From Streptomyces aurantiacus (GTDB lineage Bacteria > Actinomycetota > Actinomycetes > Streptomycetales > Streptomycetaceae): a DNA stretch of 64,000 bases. A model generated the notes under the pieces. That model had not been told where the DNA came from, searched no databases, and saw nothing but the letters and a program-made list of their open reading frames with translations. Below, in pieces: positions 52,085 through 60,882 of this stretch. Each line of letters begins with the position of its first letter. Position 1 is the first letter of the stretch. Where the stretch lies: contig NZ_CP114283.1 in assembly GCF_027107535.1 (NCBI RefSeq), forward strand, positions 1,488,001 through 1,552,000, given 5' to 3'. A program made the position numbers and the translations under genes.

Positions 52085-54025
52085 TCAGGCGCCCACGGCC
52101 GTGAGCAGCGCCAGTGGGGCCGCCGCGGACCGGGATTCGCGCACGCACGCATGCGGATACGGCACCGGCTCCGCATGCGTCTCGCGCCCGTAACCCGCGA
52201 GAACCTCCGGCAGCCGATGCCCCGCCGCCGTCGCCGCGTCCACCAGGCCGTGGGCGACCGTCCGCGCCTCGTCGTGGAGCCCGTACCGGGCGAGCCCCAG
52301 CGTGATCAGCGCGTTGTCGTGCGGCCACACCGACCCCCGGTGGTACGACAGCGGATGGTAGGCGGGCTGGCCCGAGGCGACCGTCCGCACGCCCCACCCG
52401 GAGAAGAAGTCCGGCTCCAGGAGCCTGCGCCCCACGGCCTCCCCGTACTCCTTGTCCAGCAGACCGGACCACAGAAGGTGACCCGCGTCGGACGCGAGCG
52501 CGTCGACGTGGTTGCCGTCGCTGTCGAGGGCGAGCGCGGGGAAGGAGTGGTCCGGCATCCAGAAGTCCCGCTGGAACCGGTCACGGAGATCCCCGGCGGC
52601 CTGCTCCAGCAGCGCCGCGTACACCTCGTCGTCCCACACCGTCCGGGCCAGGTGCGCGGTCCGGCGCAGCGCGTCGTACGCGTAGCCCTGGGCGCCCGCG
52701 GCCATCACCGGGCCGGTCGGCCGGCTGCCGTCGCCGGAGCAGATGGCGCCGGGGGAGTCCTTCCAGTTCTGGTTGGCGAGACCGCCCTCGTCCGCGCGGT
52801 AGACGAGATAGCCGCGCGAGGTCAGCCCGCCGTGGTCCAGCATCCAGCCGATCGCCGCGCGGGCGTTGGGCTCCAGCCTGCGGGCCAGCGCCGTGTCGCC
52901 GGTCTGCTCGACGTACGCGCCGAGGAGGACGAGGAACAGCGGGGTCGCGTCGACCGAGCCGTAGTACCGCCCGTACGGGACCTGCCCGAAGTGCGCCAGT
53001 TCCCCGTGCCGCATCTCATGGACGATCTTGCCCGGCTGGGCCACCGTGCCCGCTCCGACCTCCGTCGCCTGGGCCGCGGCGAGCGCGGGCAGGGTGGCGG
53101 CGGCCAGCCGGGGGCGGTAGGGGAGCGCGAAGAGCGACGTGAGGAGGGCGTCGCGGCCGAGCAGCGTCAGGAACCAGGGGACTCCGGCGGCGGGGACGCG
53201 AAGTTCCTCTCCGTCGGGGCCTGTTGCCGGCACCTGGAGCACGGCCAGGTCGGACAGGCCCCGCGCGCAGGCCGCGGCCAGCTCGGGCCAGCCCGTCGGG
53301 AAGGGCACGCCTTCCGCGAACTCCCCCTCCAGCGCGCGGAGTCGGGCGTTCGCGGCGGCCGGCGTGAGAGGCACCTCCGGGTGCGGCATACCGTGCGGGC
53401 GCGCCGCCACCCGGAGGGCCAGCTCGGCCGAACCGTGCGGTTCGAGGTCGAAAGTCCACACGAGGCGACGCGCGCCCGTGCCCGTCTCCTCGACACCGTC
53501 CGGCACGGGGTCGGAGGTGACGGTCGTGAAGGACCGCCACTCACCGCGCCGGTATCCGAACTCCACGCCGTCGTCCAGGATCCGGCGGGAGCGGACGGCG
53601 CCGGTCTTCGCGTACGTCCGGTGGTCGGAGCGCAGCTCGAACTGGTCCGTGAAATCGGCGTCCGCGGTGACCGCTATCCGGATCGTCGTCGGTACCGGGC
53701 GGTTGCTGGTGACCCGCAGCGACTCGACGAACGAGCCGTCCGTGACTGCCTGTTCACGGAAGAGCGTGTGGGCGGGCGGCTCCTGCCGACCGCCGCGCGG
53801 CACGAGCACGCAGCGGGCGCTGTCGCCGTCGGCGACCGGCGACAGCGTCTCGGGCACCGCTCCGTCGACGGTCAGCTGCCAGCGGCTCAGGTGCCGGGCG
53901 TCTCGCACGAACAGCCCGTCGGGAGTCGAGTGCGAGCTGCCGCCGCGCACTCCACTGATGTCTCCGCCGTCGTCCACGGCCGCGAACGTCCCGCCGTGTA
54001 CGAGCAGATGATGCCGGTCCGTCAT
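52085..54025 (-). CDS. Amylo-alpha-1,6-glucosidase-like protein (glycogen-debranching N-terminal domain)
   Basis: A 646-residue cytoplasmic protein: an N-terminal debranching-type beta domain (LLVHGGTFAAVDDGGDI, TPDGLFVRDARHLSRW) and a C-terminal (alpha/alpha)6 barrel (VPWFLTLLGRDALLTSLF, YYGSVDATPLFLVLLGAY, SYHRGSVWPHDNALI) as in GH63/GH100-like and GDE_C enzymes. These act on alpha-glycans; precise substrate unknown. It overlaps by ATGA with the upstream glycosidase gene, so both are made together. A ROK regulator is divergent. Confidence 0.87.
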   Translation of the reverse strand: MTDRHHLLVHGGTFAAVDDGGDISGVRGGSSHSTPDGLFVRDARHLSRWQLTVDGAVPETLSPVADGDSARCVLVPRGGRQEPPAHTLFREQAVTDGSFVESLRVTSNRPVPTTIRIAVTADADFTDQFELRSDHRTYAKTGAVRSRRILDDGVEFGYRRGEWRSFTTVTSDPVPDGVEETGTGARRLVWTFDLEPHGSAELALRVAARPHGMPHPEVPLTPAAANARLRALEGEFAEGVPFPTGWPELAAACARGLSDLAVLQVPATGPDGEELRVPAAGVPWFLTLLGRDALLTSLFALPYRPRLAAATLPALAAAQATEVGAGTVAQPGKIVHEMRHGELAHFGQVPYGRYYGSVDATPLFLVLLGAYVEQTGDTALARRLEPNARAAIGWMLDHGGLTSRGYLVYRADEGGLANQNWKDSPGAICSGDGSRPTGPVMAAGAQGYAYDALRRTAHLARTVWDDEVYAALLEQAAGDLRDRFQRDFWMPDHSFPALALDSDGNHVDALASDAGHLLWSGLLDKEYGEAVGRRLLEPDFFSGWGVRTVASGQPAYHPLSYHRGSVWPHDNALITLGLARYGLHDEARTVAHGLVDAATAAGHRLPEVLAGYGRETHAEPVPYPHACVRESRSAAAPLALLTAVGA

Positions 54026-55527
54026 CGCAGGTCTCCTCCCTCGGCGTCCTCGCCGAACTCTCGCGCCGTGCCGTGCACCGCGTCGGGTGCCTCGTGCAGC
54101 AGGTCCAGGGTCAGCGCCGCGGTCCAGCTGAAGCCGAGCGCTCCGCAGGCCTCGCCGGTGTACGGGTCCACGTACTCGGCGAACCCGGACGTGTCCGCCG
54201 TCTCCAGCAGGGCGTCGCGCAGTGCGTGCGCGCGGGCGTGCTCCCCGTGCTGCCTGAGCCCGCGCTCCAGCAGCCAGTTGGTGTTGAACCAGGCAGGACC
54301 GCGCCAGTACCGGTGCGGATCGAAGGCGTGCCCGGTCAGGTCGTAGCTCGGGACGAGCCGTGTGGTGTCGCCCAGCCCGAAGTGCGGCCCGTGCAGCGTC
54401 CGGACGAGTGCCGCGGCCGTCTCACGGGGGAGGGCCGGCAGGAGCAGCGGGACGAGGCCGGAGACCCCGCGCTCGGGGATCAGCTCGTCGGTGCGCACGT
54501 CCCGGCAGAGGAACATGCCCTCCGCGGGAGCCCACAGCCGGTCCACCAGCGCGGCCGTGAGCCGCTCCGCGCGCGCGTGCCGGGCGGTTCCCGTGGCACC
54601 CAGTTCCCCGGCGATGCGCGCGAGCGCGTGTTCGGAGGCGATCAGCAGGGCGTTGAACGCCGGGTCCTCCACGGCGAAACCACCGCCGCCGGCCGGGTGT
54701 CCGCCGTCCGCGTACCCGCCGTCCCGGTAGTCCGTCGCCAGACGTACGTACCGGCCGTAGTCCAGGTCCGTCGGCCGGTCCTCGGCGGCGCCGTGGTCCA
54801 GGTCGGCGCGGCGGAAGGAGCGGGCCGGGGCGGGCGTGACGCGGGAGAGCGGCGCGTCCCAGCTCGGTGCGTTGTCCATGCCCTGTTCCCACGGGTGGAC
54901 CACCGAGGCGAGACCGCCGCCGCCGAGGTCGCGGCGGTGCAGCAGGTAGCGGTGCCAGGCCGCGAGGCGCGGGTACATCCGGGGGAGGAAGGACCGCGCC
55001 CGTGACAGACCCGGGTCGGCGGCGTGCACCAGCCACACGGCGAGGGCGTGCACCGGTGGCTGCACGATGCCCGAGGTCTGTACCGTGCGCGGGGCGCCCG
55101 CGGCGCGCCCCGCGGTCGAGGAACGCCAGAAGTCGGGGCTCGGGAAGTACGCGTCGAGGGGGACGGAGGAGTTGAAGACGATGTGCGGGATCCGTCCGTC
55201 GTCCCACTGCGCGTCGAGGAGCGTCTCCAGCTCCGTCTGGGCGCGCAGCGGCGACAGCTGGCGCAGCCCGATCGCGATGAACGCCGAGTCCCAGGACCAC
55301 TGGTGCGGATACAGGCTGCGCGAGGGCACCGTGGACGTGCCCGTCCAGTTGCTGTCCAGCACCTGGGCCGCCCGCAGGCGCAGCGGCGCCGACCGGTGGG
55401 CCGGATCGTATACGGCCTCCTGGGCCCGGCTGTTCCCGACGCGGCCGGACGAAGGCGGCGGGGCGTGGGTGCGTACGGGATCAGGATGTGTGGCGCGGCG
55501 GGCGGTGAGCTGGGTTGTGCGGTCCAC
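54022..55527 (-). CDS. MGH1/GH63-like glycoside hydrolase
   Basis: A 501-residue (alpha/alpha)6-barrel protein with SLYPHQWSWDSAFIAIGLRQL, DGRIPHIVFNSS, VHPWEQGMDNAPSWD and YWRGPAWFNTNWLLERGL, typical of the mannosylglycerate hydrolase/GH63 C-terminal group. No signal peptide. GTG start after GGGGAGACC. First gene of the two-gene glycan operon; the next gene starts inside its stop. Likely substrates are intracellular alpha-linked oligosaccharides such as glucosyl- or mannosyl-glycerate or glycogen-derived glycans (inference). Confidence 0.86.
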   Translation of the reverse strand: MDRTTQLTARRATHPDPVRTHAPPPSSGRVGNSRAQEAVYDPAHRSAPLRLRAAQVLDSNWTGTSTVPSRSLYPHQWSWDSAFIAIGLRQLSPLRAQTELETLLDAQWDDGRIPHIVFNSSVPLDAYFPSPDFWRSSTAGRAAGAPRTVQTSGIVQPPVHALAVWLVHAADPGLSRARSFLPRMYPRLAAWHRYLLHRRDLGGGGLASVVHPWEQGMDNAPSWDAPLSRVTPAPARSFRRADLDHGAAEDRPTDLDYGRYVRLATDYRDGGYADGGHPAGGGGFAVEDPAFNALLIASEHALARIAGELGATGTARHARAERLTAALVDRLWAPAEGMFLCRDVRTDELIPERGVSGLVPLLLPALPRETAAALVRTLHGPHFGLGDTTRLVPSYDLTGHAFDPHRYWRGPAWFNTNWLLERGLRQHGEHARAHALRDALLETADTSGFAEYVDPYTGEACGALGFSWTAALTLDLLHEAPDAVHGTAREFGEDAEGGDLR

Positions 55528-55603
55528 TCAGGTCTCCCCGAAGACATGCGGCCGACCAGTTCGGCAGTAGCTACCGTAGGGTTACGTCTATTTAACACGC
55601 AAA

Positions 55604-55626
55604 ACTCAATATGTAATGCAGAGTTG
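55604..55626. promoter_or_regulatory. Inverted repeat between ROK regulator and glycan operon
   Basis: AACTC and GAGTT half-sites 13 bases apart in a locally AT-rich segment (TTAACACGCAAAACTC). It lies 47 bases before the ROK gene and 77 before the divergent hydrolase, a plausible ROK operator. Confidence 0.45.
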
Positions 55627-55672
55627 GTGAACGCAAGAGGTTCGCACGACCGGAACCACAGGGAGCAGAGGA

Positions 55673-56890
55673 ATGGCCACAAGGGCCCAGAAGACCGGGA
55701 GTCAGGCGAGCTCCGGTGACCTGCTGGAGCTGGTGCGCAGCGGACGGGCCATCACCCGTGGGGCGTTGCAGCAGGTCACGGGACTGTCCCGGGCCACGGT
55801 CGGGCAGCGGCTCGACCGGCTCTTCCGGGCCGGCTGGCTGCGCGAGGGCGCCGCGGGTCCGGTGGACTCGCCGCTCGGCGGCCGCCCTTCGGTTCGGCTG
55901 GAGTTCGACGACTCCCACGCCGTCGTCCTCGCCGCCGACCTCGACACCCGGCACGCGCGCGCCGCCGTGCTGTCCCTGACGGGTGAACTGCTGGCCGAGC
56001 ACGCGGGACCACTGCTCGTCGAGGACGGCCCGGACGCGGTGCTCGGCGAGCTGGGCCGCTGGTTCGGCGAACTGCTGGAGAAGGCCGGGCACCGGCCGGG
56101 GGAGGTGTGCGGCATCGGGCTCGCCGTGCCGGGTCCCGTCGACCTCGGCACCGGCCGGGTCGTCCAGCCGCCGATCATGCCCGGCTGGGACGGCTACGAC
56201 ATAAGAGGGCGCCTCACCCGGGCCTTCACCGAGCACACGGGCGCCGGGGCCGTCCCGGTCCTGGTGGACAACGACGCCAACCTCATGGCGTACGGGGAGC
56301 AGCGCACCGGCCACCCCGACTGCTCGGCCTTCGTCCTGGTGAAGGTCTCCACCGGTATCGGCGCCGGGGTGGTCGTAGGAGGCACGATCTACCGGGGCAT
56401 CGACGGAGGTGCCGGCGACATCGGGCACATCCGGGTGCCGGAAGGCGCCGACGCGCTGTGCAGGTGCGGGTCGTACGGCTGTCTCGCCGCCGTCGCCAGC
56501 GGGGGCGCCGTGGCCCGCAGACTGGCGGAGACCGGGGTTCCGGCGGCGTCGGGCTCGGACGTGCGCGACCTGCTCACCTCCGGGCACCCGGGCGCGGCCG
56601 CGTTCGCGCGGGAGGCCGGGCGGCACGTCGGCGACGTCCTGGCGACCGTGGTGACCCTGCTCAACCCGGGCGTCCTCATGATCGCCGGGGATCTGGCCGG
56701 AACGCCGTTCCTCACCGGTGTCCGCGAACTGCTCTACCAGCGCGCACTGCCCCGCTCCACCGCCCGGCTGGAGGTGGTCACGTCCCGGCTCGGTGAACGA
56801 GCGGGCCTGGTCGGAGCGGGTGCGCTGGTCGTGGAGCACCTGTACGCGCCCGAGCGGGTCGAGGAGCGGCTGCTCGCCATGGGTGTCTGA
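55673..56890 (+). CDS. ROK-family transcriptional regulator
   Basis: A 405-residue NagC/XylR-type repressor: N-terminal winged helix (GALQQVTGLSRATVGQRLDRLF), then the ROK sugar-kinase fold with AVPGPVDLGTG, VKVSTGIGAGVVV and the zinc motif CRCGSYGCLAAVA (CxCGxxGC). The divergent alpha-glycan hydrolase operon is its probable target, with a sugar or sugar phosphate as inducer. ATG preceded by AGGGAGCAGAGG. Confidence 0.93.
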   Translation: MATRAQKTGSQASSGDLLELVRSGRAITRGALQQVTGLSRATVGQRLDRLFRAGWLREGAAGPVDSPLGGRPSVRLEFDDSHAVVLAADLDTRHARAAVLSLTGELLAEHAGPLLVEDGPDAVLGELGRWFGELLEKAGHRPGEVCGIGLAVPGPVDLGTGRVVQPPIMPGWDGYDIRGRLTRAFTEHTGAGAVPVLVDNDANLMAYGEQRTGHPDCSAFVLVKVSTGIGAGVVVGGTIYRGIDGGAGDIGHIRVPEGADALCRCGSYGCLAAVASGGAVARRLAETGVPAASGSDVRDLLTSGHPGAAAFAREAGRHVGDVLATVVTLLNPGVLMIAGDLAGTPFLTGVRELLYQRALPRSTARLEVVTSRLGERAGLVGAGALVVEHLYAPERVEERLLAMGV

Positions 56891-57329
56891 AAGCGGTGTG
56901 CTCGGGTGTCCGGGCCCGGTGTGACGGCGGCGTTTCCTTCCGGAGACGGGTCCGCATGGTGAAATCCGGGCGCCGGCACGGGCGTGATTCTCGCCACGCC
57001 TGATCGGGGTTTCGCTCAGATGAGCGGATCTTGAGCGACTGCACTTCTCCAAAGGGTGGCACTCAGTGCCACCCTTTGATCGTTTACGATCTGAACTCAG
57101 GCGTGCTGAGGGCTGCTCGTATGAGCGCTATCCGGCATCTACGGGTGTTGACTCCTTCAAGAAGTGAACGCCGGATGCTCCGTCGGCTTACCTGTTGTTG
57201 ACTTTCGATCTGCTGGCGGACGACTGGTTACGGCCGTATGACACGCAAGTGGACGTACCCAGACGCCTTCGATCTGGGTATGTTCCCCGTCGTCAGGGCA
57301 GCCACCGCGTCGTCGAGGAGTCGAGACCC
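56891..57329 (+). other. Gene-free 439 bases upstream of ppdK
   Basis: No gene is supported. Contents: a 29-base palindrome (57050-57078), two TTGACT hexamers (57148 and 57198) with no clear -10 partner, an inverted pair ATCCGGC/GCCGGAT (near 57129 and 57170) and the ribosome site GAGGAG before the GTG of ppdK. The length suggests a regulated promoter. Confidence 0.6.
57050..57078. promoter_or_regulatory. 29-base palindrome upstream of ppdK
   Basis: CAAAGGGTGGCACT, one C, then the exact complement AGTGCCACCCTTTG. It can be the terminator of the ROK gene (about 160 bases upstream) or an operator. The minimal central gap favours a dimeric protein site. Confidence 0.6.
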
Positions 57330-60080
57330 GTGTCGGAAAACAAAGATCCCCACGTAGCTGAGACCGGCGACAGCGGCCTCGAGGGCGTGAAGTTCGTCTA
57401 TGACTTCACCGAAGGCAACAAGGAACTCAAGGATCTCCTCGGCGGCAAGGGTGCCAACCTCGCCGAGATGACCAACCTGGGCCTTCCCGTCCCTCCGGGC
57501 TTCACGATCTCGACCGAGGCCTGTAAGACCTACCTCGACAGCGGCGAGGAGCCGGCGGCACTGCGTGACGAGGTGAGTGCACACCTCGACGCGCTCGAAG
57601 CGAAGATGGGCAAGAAGCTCGGCCAGGCCGACGACCCGCTGCTGGTCTCCGTCCGTTCCGGGGCGAAGTTCTCCATGCCGGGCATGATGGACACCGTCCT
57701 GAACATCGGCCTCTCCGACAAGTCCGTGCAGGGCCTGGCCAAGCAGGCCGGAGACGACCGCTTCGCGTGGGACTCGTACCGCCGTCTCATCCAGATGTTC
57801 GGCAAGACGGTCCTCGGCGTCGACGGCGACCTCTTCGAGGAGGCGCTGGAGGCGGCCAAGCACACCAAGAAGGTCGCGGTCGACACCGACCTCGAAGCGG
57901 CCGACCTCAAGAAGCTCGTCACCAAGTTCAAGAAGATCGTCAAGACCGAGGCCGGGCGGGACTTCCCGCAGGACCCGCGCGAGCAGATGGACCTCGCCAT
58001 CCACGCGGTCTTCGACTCCTGGAACACGGACCGCGCGAAGCTCTACCGCCGCCAGGAGCGCATCCCGGGCGACCTGGGCACGGCCGTCAACGTCTGTTCC
58101 ATGGTCTTCGGCAACCTCGGCCCCGACTCGGGCACCGGCGTCGCCTTCACCCGGGACCCGGCCTCCGGCCACCGGGGCGTGTACGGCGACTACCTGCAGA
58201 ACGCCCAGGGCGAGGACGTGGTCGCGGGTATCCGCAACACCGTCCCGCTCGCCGAGCTGGAGCAGATCGACAAGAAGTCGTACGACCAGCTGATGCAGAT
58301 CATGGCGACGCTGGAGAACCACTACAGGGACCTCTGCGACATCGAGTTCACCATCGAGCGCGGGCAGCTGTGGATGCTCCAGACCCGCGTCGGCAAGCGG
58401 ACGGCCGGTGCCGCCTTCCGTATCGCCACGCAGCTCGTGGACCAGGGACTCATCGACGAGGCCGAGGCGCTCCAGCGCGTCACCGGTGCCCAGCTCGCGC
58501 AGCTGATGTTCCCGCGCTTCGACGACGAGGCGAAGGTGGAGAAGGTCGGCCGGGGCATCGCGGCCTCGCCGGGCGCCGCCGTGGGCAAGGCGGTCTTCGA
58601 CTCGTACACGGCCGTGAAGTGGTCCCGGTCCGGAGAGAAGGTCATCCTGGTCCGCCGTGAGACGAACCCCGACGACCTCGACGGCATGATCGCGGCCGAG
58701 GGCATCCTCACCTCGCGCGGCGGCAAGACCTCCCACGCGGCCGTCGTGGCGCGTGGCATGGGCAAGACCTGCGTGTGCGGCGCGGAGGAGCTCGAGGTCG
58801 ACACCAAGCGCCGCCGGATGACGGTCCCCGGCGGTCACGTCGTCGAGGAGGGCGACGTCATCTCCATCGACGGCTCCAGCGGCAAGGTGTACCTGGGCGA
58901 GGTGCCCGTCGTGCCCTCCCCGGTCGTGGAGTACTTCGAGGGCCGGATGCACGCCGGCGCCAACGACGCCGACGAGCTGGTCGAGGCCGTGCACCGGATC
59001 ATGGCGTTCGCCGACCGCAAGCGCCGCCTGCGGGTGCGCGCCAACGCGGACAACGCCGAGGACGCGATGCGCGCCCGCCGCTTCGGTGCCCAGGGCATCG
59101 GTCTGTGCCGTACGGAGCACATGTTCCTCGGCGACCGCCGTGAGCTGGTCGAGCGCCTGATCCTCGCGGACACGGAGGCCGAGCGCGAGGAGTCGCTGAA
59201 GGCGCTCCTTCCGCTCCAGAAGCAGGACTTCGTGGAGCTGTTCTCGGCGATGGACGGCCTCCCGGTCACCGTCCGCCTCCTGGACCCGCCGCTGCACGAG
59301 TTCCTGCCCGACATCACCGAACTGTCGGTCCGTGTGGCGCTGGCGGAGTCCCGTCAGGAGCCCCACGAGAACGAACTGCGCCTCCTGCAGGCCGTCCACC
59401 GCCTGCACGAGCAGAACCCGATGCTGGGGCTGCGCGGCGTGCGCCTCGGCCTGGTCATCCCCGGCCTGTTCACCATGCAGGTACGGGCCATCGCCGAGGC
59501 CGCGGCCGAGCGCAAGACCGCCAAGGGCGACCCGCGCGCGGAGATCATGATCCCGCTCGTCGGCACGGTCCAGGAGCTGGAGATCGTCCGCGAGGAGGCC
59601 GACGAGGTCATCGCGGAGGTCGAGGCGGCCACGGGCGTCCAGCTGAAGCTCTCCATCGGCACGATGATCGAGCTGCCGCGCGCCGCGCTGACCGCCGGTC
59701 AGATCGCCGAGGCGGCGCAGTTCTTCTCCTTCGGCACGAACGACCTGACCCAGACGGTGTGGGGCTTCAGCCGCGACGACGTGGAGGCCTCGTTCTTCAC
59801 GGCCTACCTGGAGAAGGGCATCTTCGGCGTCAGCCCGTTCGAGACGATCGACCGCGACGGCGTCGGTTCCCTGGTGAAGCTGGCGGTGGAGGCCGGCCGC
59901 GCCACCCGCCCCGACCTGAAGCTCGGCGTCTGCGGGGAGCACGGCGGCGACCCGGAGTCGGTCCACTTCTTCCACGAGGTGGGACTCGACTACGTCTCCT
60001 GCTCGCCGTTCCGCATCCCGGTGGCGCGCCTGGAGGCGGGCCGTGCGGCCTCCTCCTCGCAGGGGAGCGACCACCGGTAG
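57330..60080 (+). CDS. ppdK: Pyruvate, phosphate dikinase
   Basis: A 916-residue enzyme. N-terminal ATP-grasp domain opens KFVYDFTEGNKELKDLLGG and GGKGANLAEMTNLGLPVPPG; the swivelling phosphohistidine domain has GGKTSHAAVVARGMG with His469 as the catalytic residue; the C-terminal PEP/pyruvate barrel includes GLCRTEHMF and GVCGEHGGDPESV. It interconverts pyruvate, ATP and phosphate with phosphoenolpyruvate, AMP and pyrophosphate in the cytoplasm. GTG start with GAGGAG ten bases upstream; a 45-residue upstream extension lacks similarity. Length matches bacterial PPDK (about 880-900) with a short extra N-terminus. Confidence 0.97.
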   Translation: MSENKDPHVAETGDSGLEGVKFVYDFTEGNKELKDLLGGKGANLAEMTNLGLPVPPGFTISTEACKTYLDSGEEPAALRDEVSAHLDALEAKMGKKLGQADDPLLVSVRSGAKFSMPGMMDTVLNIGLSDKSVQGLAKQAGDDRFAWDSYRRLIQMFGKTVLGVDGDLFEEALEAAKHTKKVAVDTDLEAADLKKLVTKFKKIVKTEAGRDFPQDPREQMDLAIHAVFDSWNTDRAKLYRRQERIPGDLGTAVNVCSMVFGNLGPDSGTGVAFTRDPASGHRGVYGDYLQNAQGEDVVAGIRNTVPLAELEQIDKKSYDQLMQIMATLENHYRDLCDIEFTIERGQLWMLQTRVGKRTAGAAFRIATQLVDQGLIDEAEALQRVTGAQLAQLMFPRFDDEAKVEKVGRGIAASPGAAVGKAVFDSYTAVKWSRSGEKVILVRRETNPDDLDGMIAAEGILTSRGGKTSHAAVVARGMGKTCVCGAEELEVDTKRRRMTVPGGHVVEEGDVISIDGSSGKVYLGEVPVVPSPVVEYFEGRMHAGANDADELVEAVHRIMAFADRKRRLRVRANADNAEDAMRARRFGAQGIGLCRTEHMFLGDRRELVERLILADTEAEREESLKALLPLQKQDFVELFSAMDGLPVTVRLLDPPLHEFLPDITELSVRVALAESRQEPHENELRLLQAVHRLHEQNPMLGLRGVRLGLVIPGLFTMQVRAIAEAAAERKTAKGDPRAEIMIPLVGTVQELEIVREEADEVIAEVEAATGVQLKLSIGTMIELPRAALTAGQIAEAAQFFSFGTNDLTQTVWGFSRDDVEASFFTAYLEKGIFGVSPFETIDRDGVGSLVKLAVEAGRATRPDLKLGVCGEHGGDPESVHFFHEVGLDYVSCSPFRIPVARLEAGRAASSSQGSDHR

Positions 60081-60150
60081 GTCCACCGGACTCCGGGCCC
60101 CGGATCCGTCACCCACCCTCACCGACGGACGACGGATCCGGCGTACGAAA

Positions 60151-60190
60151 GCGAAGGGGCGGCACCTGTGCGGAGGTGCCGCCCCTTCGC
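60151..60190. terminator. Strong bidirectional terminator after ppdK
   Basis: Perfect 17-bp stem GCGAAGGGGCGGCACCT / AGGTGCCGCCCCTTCGC with a GTGCGG loop, between convergent ppdK and the excalibur gene. Confidence 0.9.
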
Positions 60191-60251
60191 CGCTCTTCCC
60201 GCGTTCCGCGGTGCCTCCCGCGTTCTCGGGTGAGGCGGGTGCGCCCGGCGG

Positions 60252-60665
60252 TCAGCCGGAGTTGCCGCGCCTGCGGGCCGCGACCAGCAGGCCGCCGCCC
60301 GCGAGGAGGACGACCGCCCCGCCGCCCGCGAGGTACGACGTGACGCCGCTGCCACCGGTCTCGGCCAGGTCCGTGCCCTGCTGCTCGGCGGGGGCGGAGG
60401 AACTGTCCTCGGCGTCGTCCGCGCCCTCGTCCTGCGCGGCGACGAAACCGGCGGGCGGCTTGTCGCAGCCGACGCCGTCCTGGTCCCGGTCGAGATGGTC
60501 GCCGTAGTGCTTGTCGCCCCTGGCGATGTTGGCGTGCCCCTTCGCGTACGCCTCGGTGCAGTTCTTGAACGCCCCGTCGCCGTCGTGGGCCTCGGCGGTG
60601 GCCGGCAGGACGGCCAGGGCCAGTGCGGCGAGGGCCACGGCGGCGGGCTTGCGGATCAGGTTCAC
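60252..60665 (-). CDS. Sortase-anchored excalibur calcium-binding protein
   Basis: A 137-residue surface protein: Sec signal peptide (to about residue 26, AEA), an excalibur domain with NCTEAYAKG and the calcium-loop-like DRDQDGVGCDK, an acidic Ser/Ala linker, then LAETG at residues 100-104, a hydrophobic helix and RRRGNSG tail. LAxTG is the recognition motif of class E sortases, as in chaplins, so the protein should be covalently attached to peptidoglycan. GTG start with GAGGGGCTCC upstream. Confidence 0.9.
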   Translation of the reverse strand: MNLIRKPAAVALAALALAVLPATAEAHDGDGAFKNCTEAYAKGHANIARGDKHYGDHLDRDQDGVGCDKPPAGFVAAQDEGADDAEDSSSAPAEQQGTDLAETGGSGVTSYLAGGGAVVLLAGGGLLVAARRRGNSG

Positions 60666-60882
60666 GAGGAGCCCCTCATATTGTGCTGATATCCGTAGGC
60701 ATGATCACGGAGAGGCGATCAGTCGGATTTGAGGTGACGAAAGTACGAGAGGGGTGATTGATGCCGCGGCGGAACGACGGACCCGTGATGCGAACGTGAC
60801 GTGACCGGACGGTAGCTCTCCGCTCACGGACCCGCGTTCCGTACACCCGGCGGGCGTGCTCTCCGGGGTCGCGAAGAAGCGA

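Noticed and set aside
57228..60122. 964-residue open frame on the minus strand opposite ppdK
   Set aside because: Typical high-GC antisense shadow: composition is Val/Leu/Asp/Arg/His-rich with no motif, and the plus strand encodes a complete PPDK.
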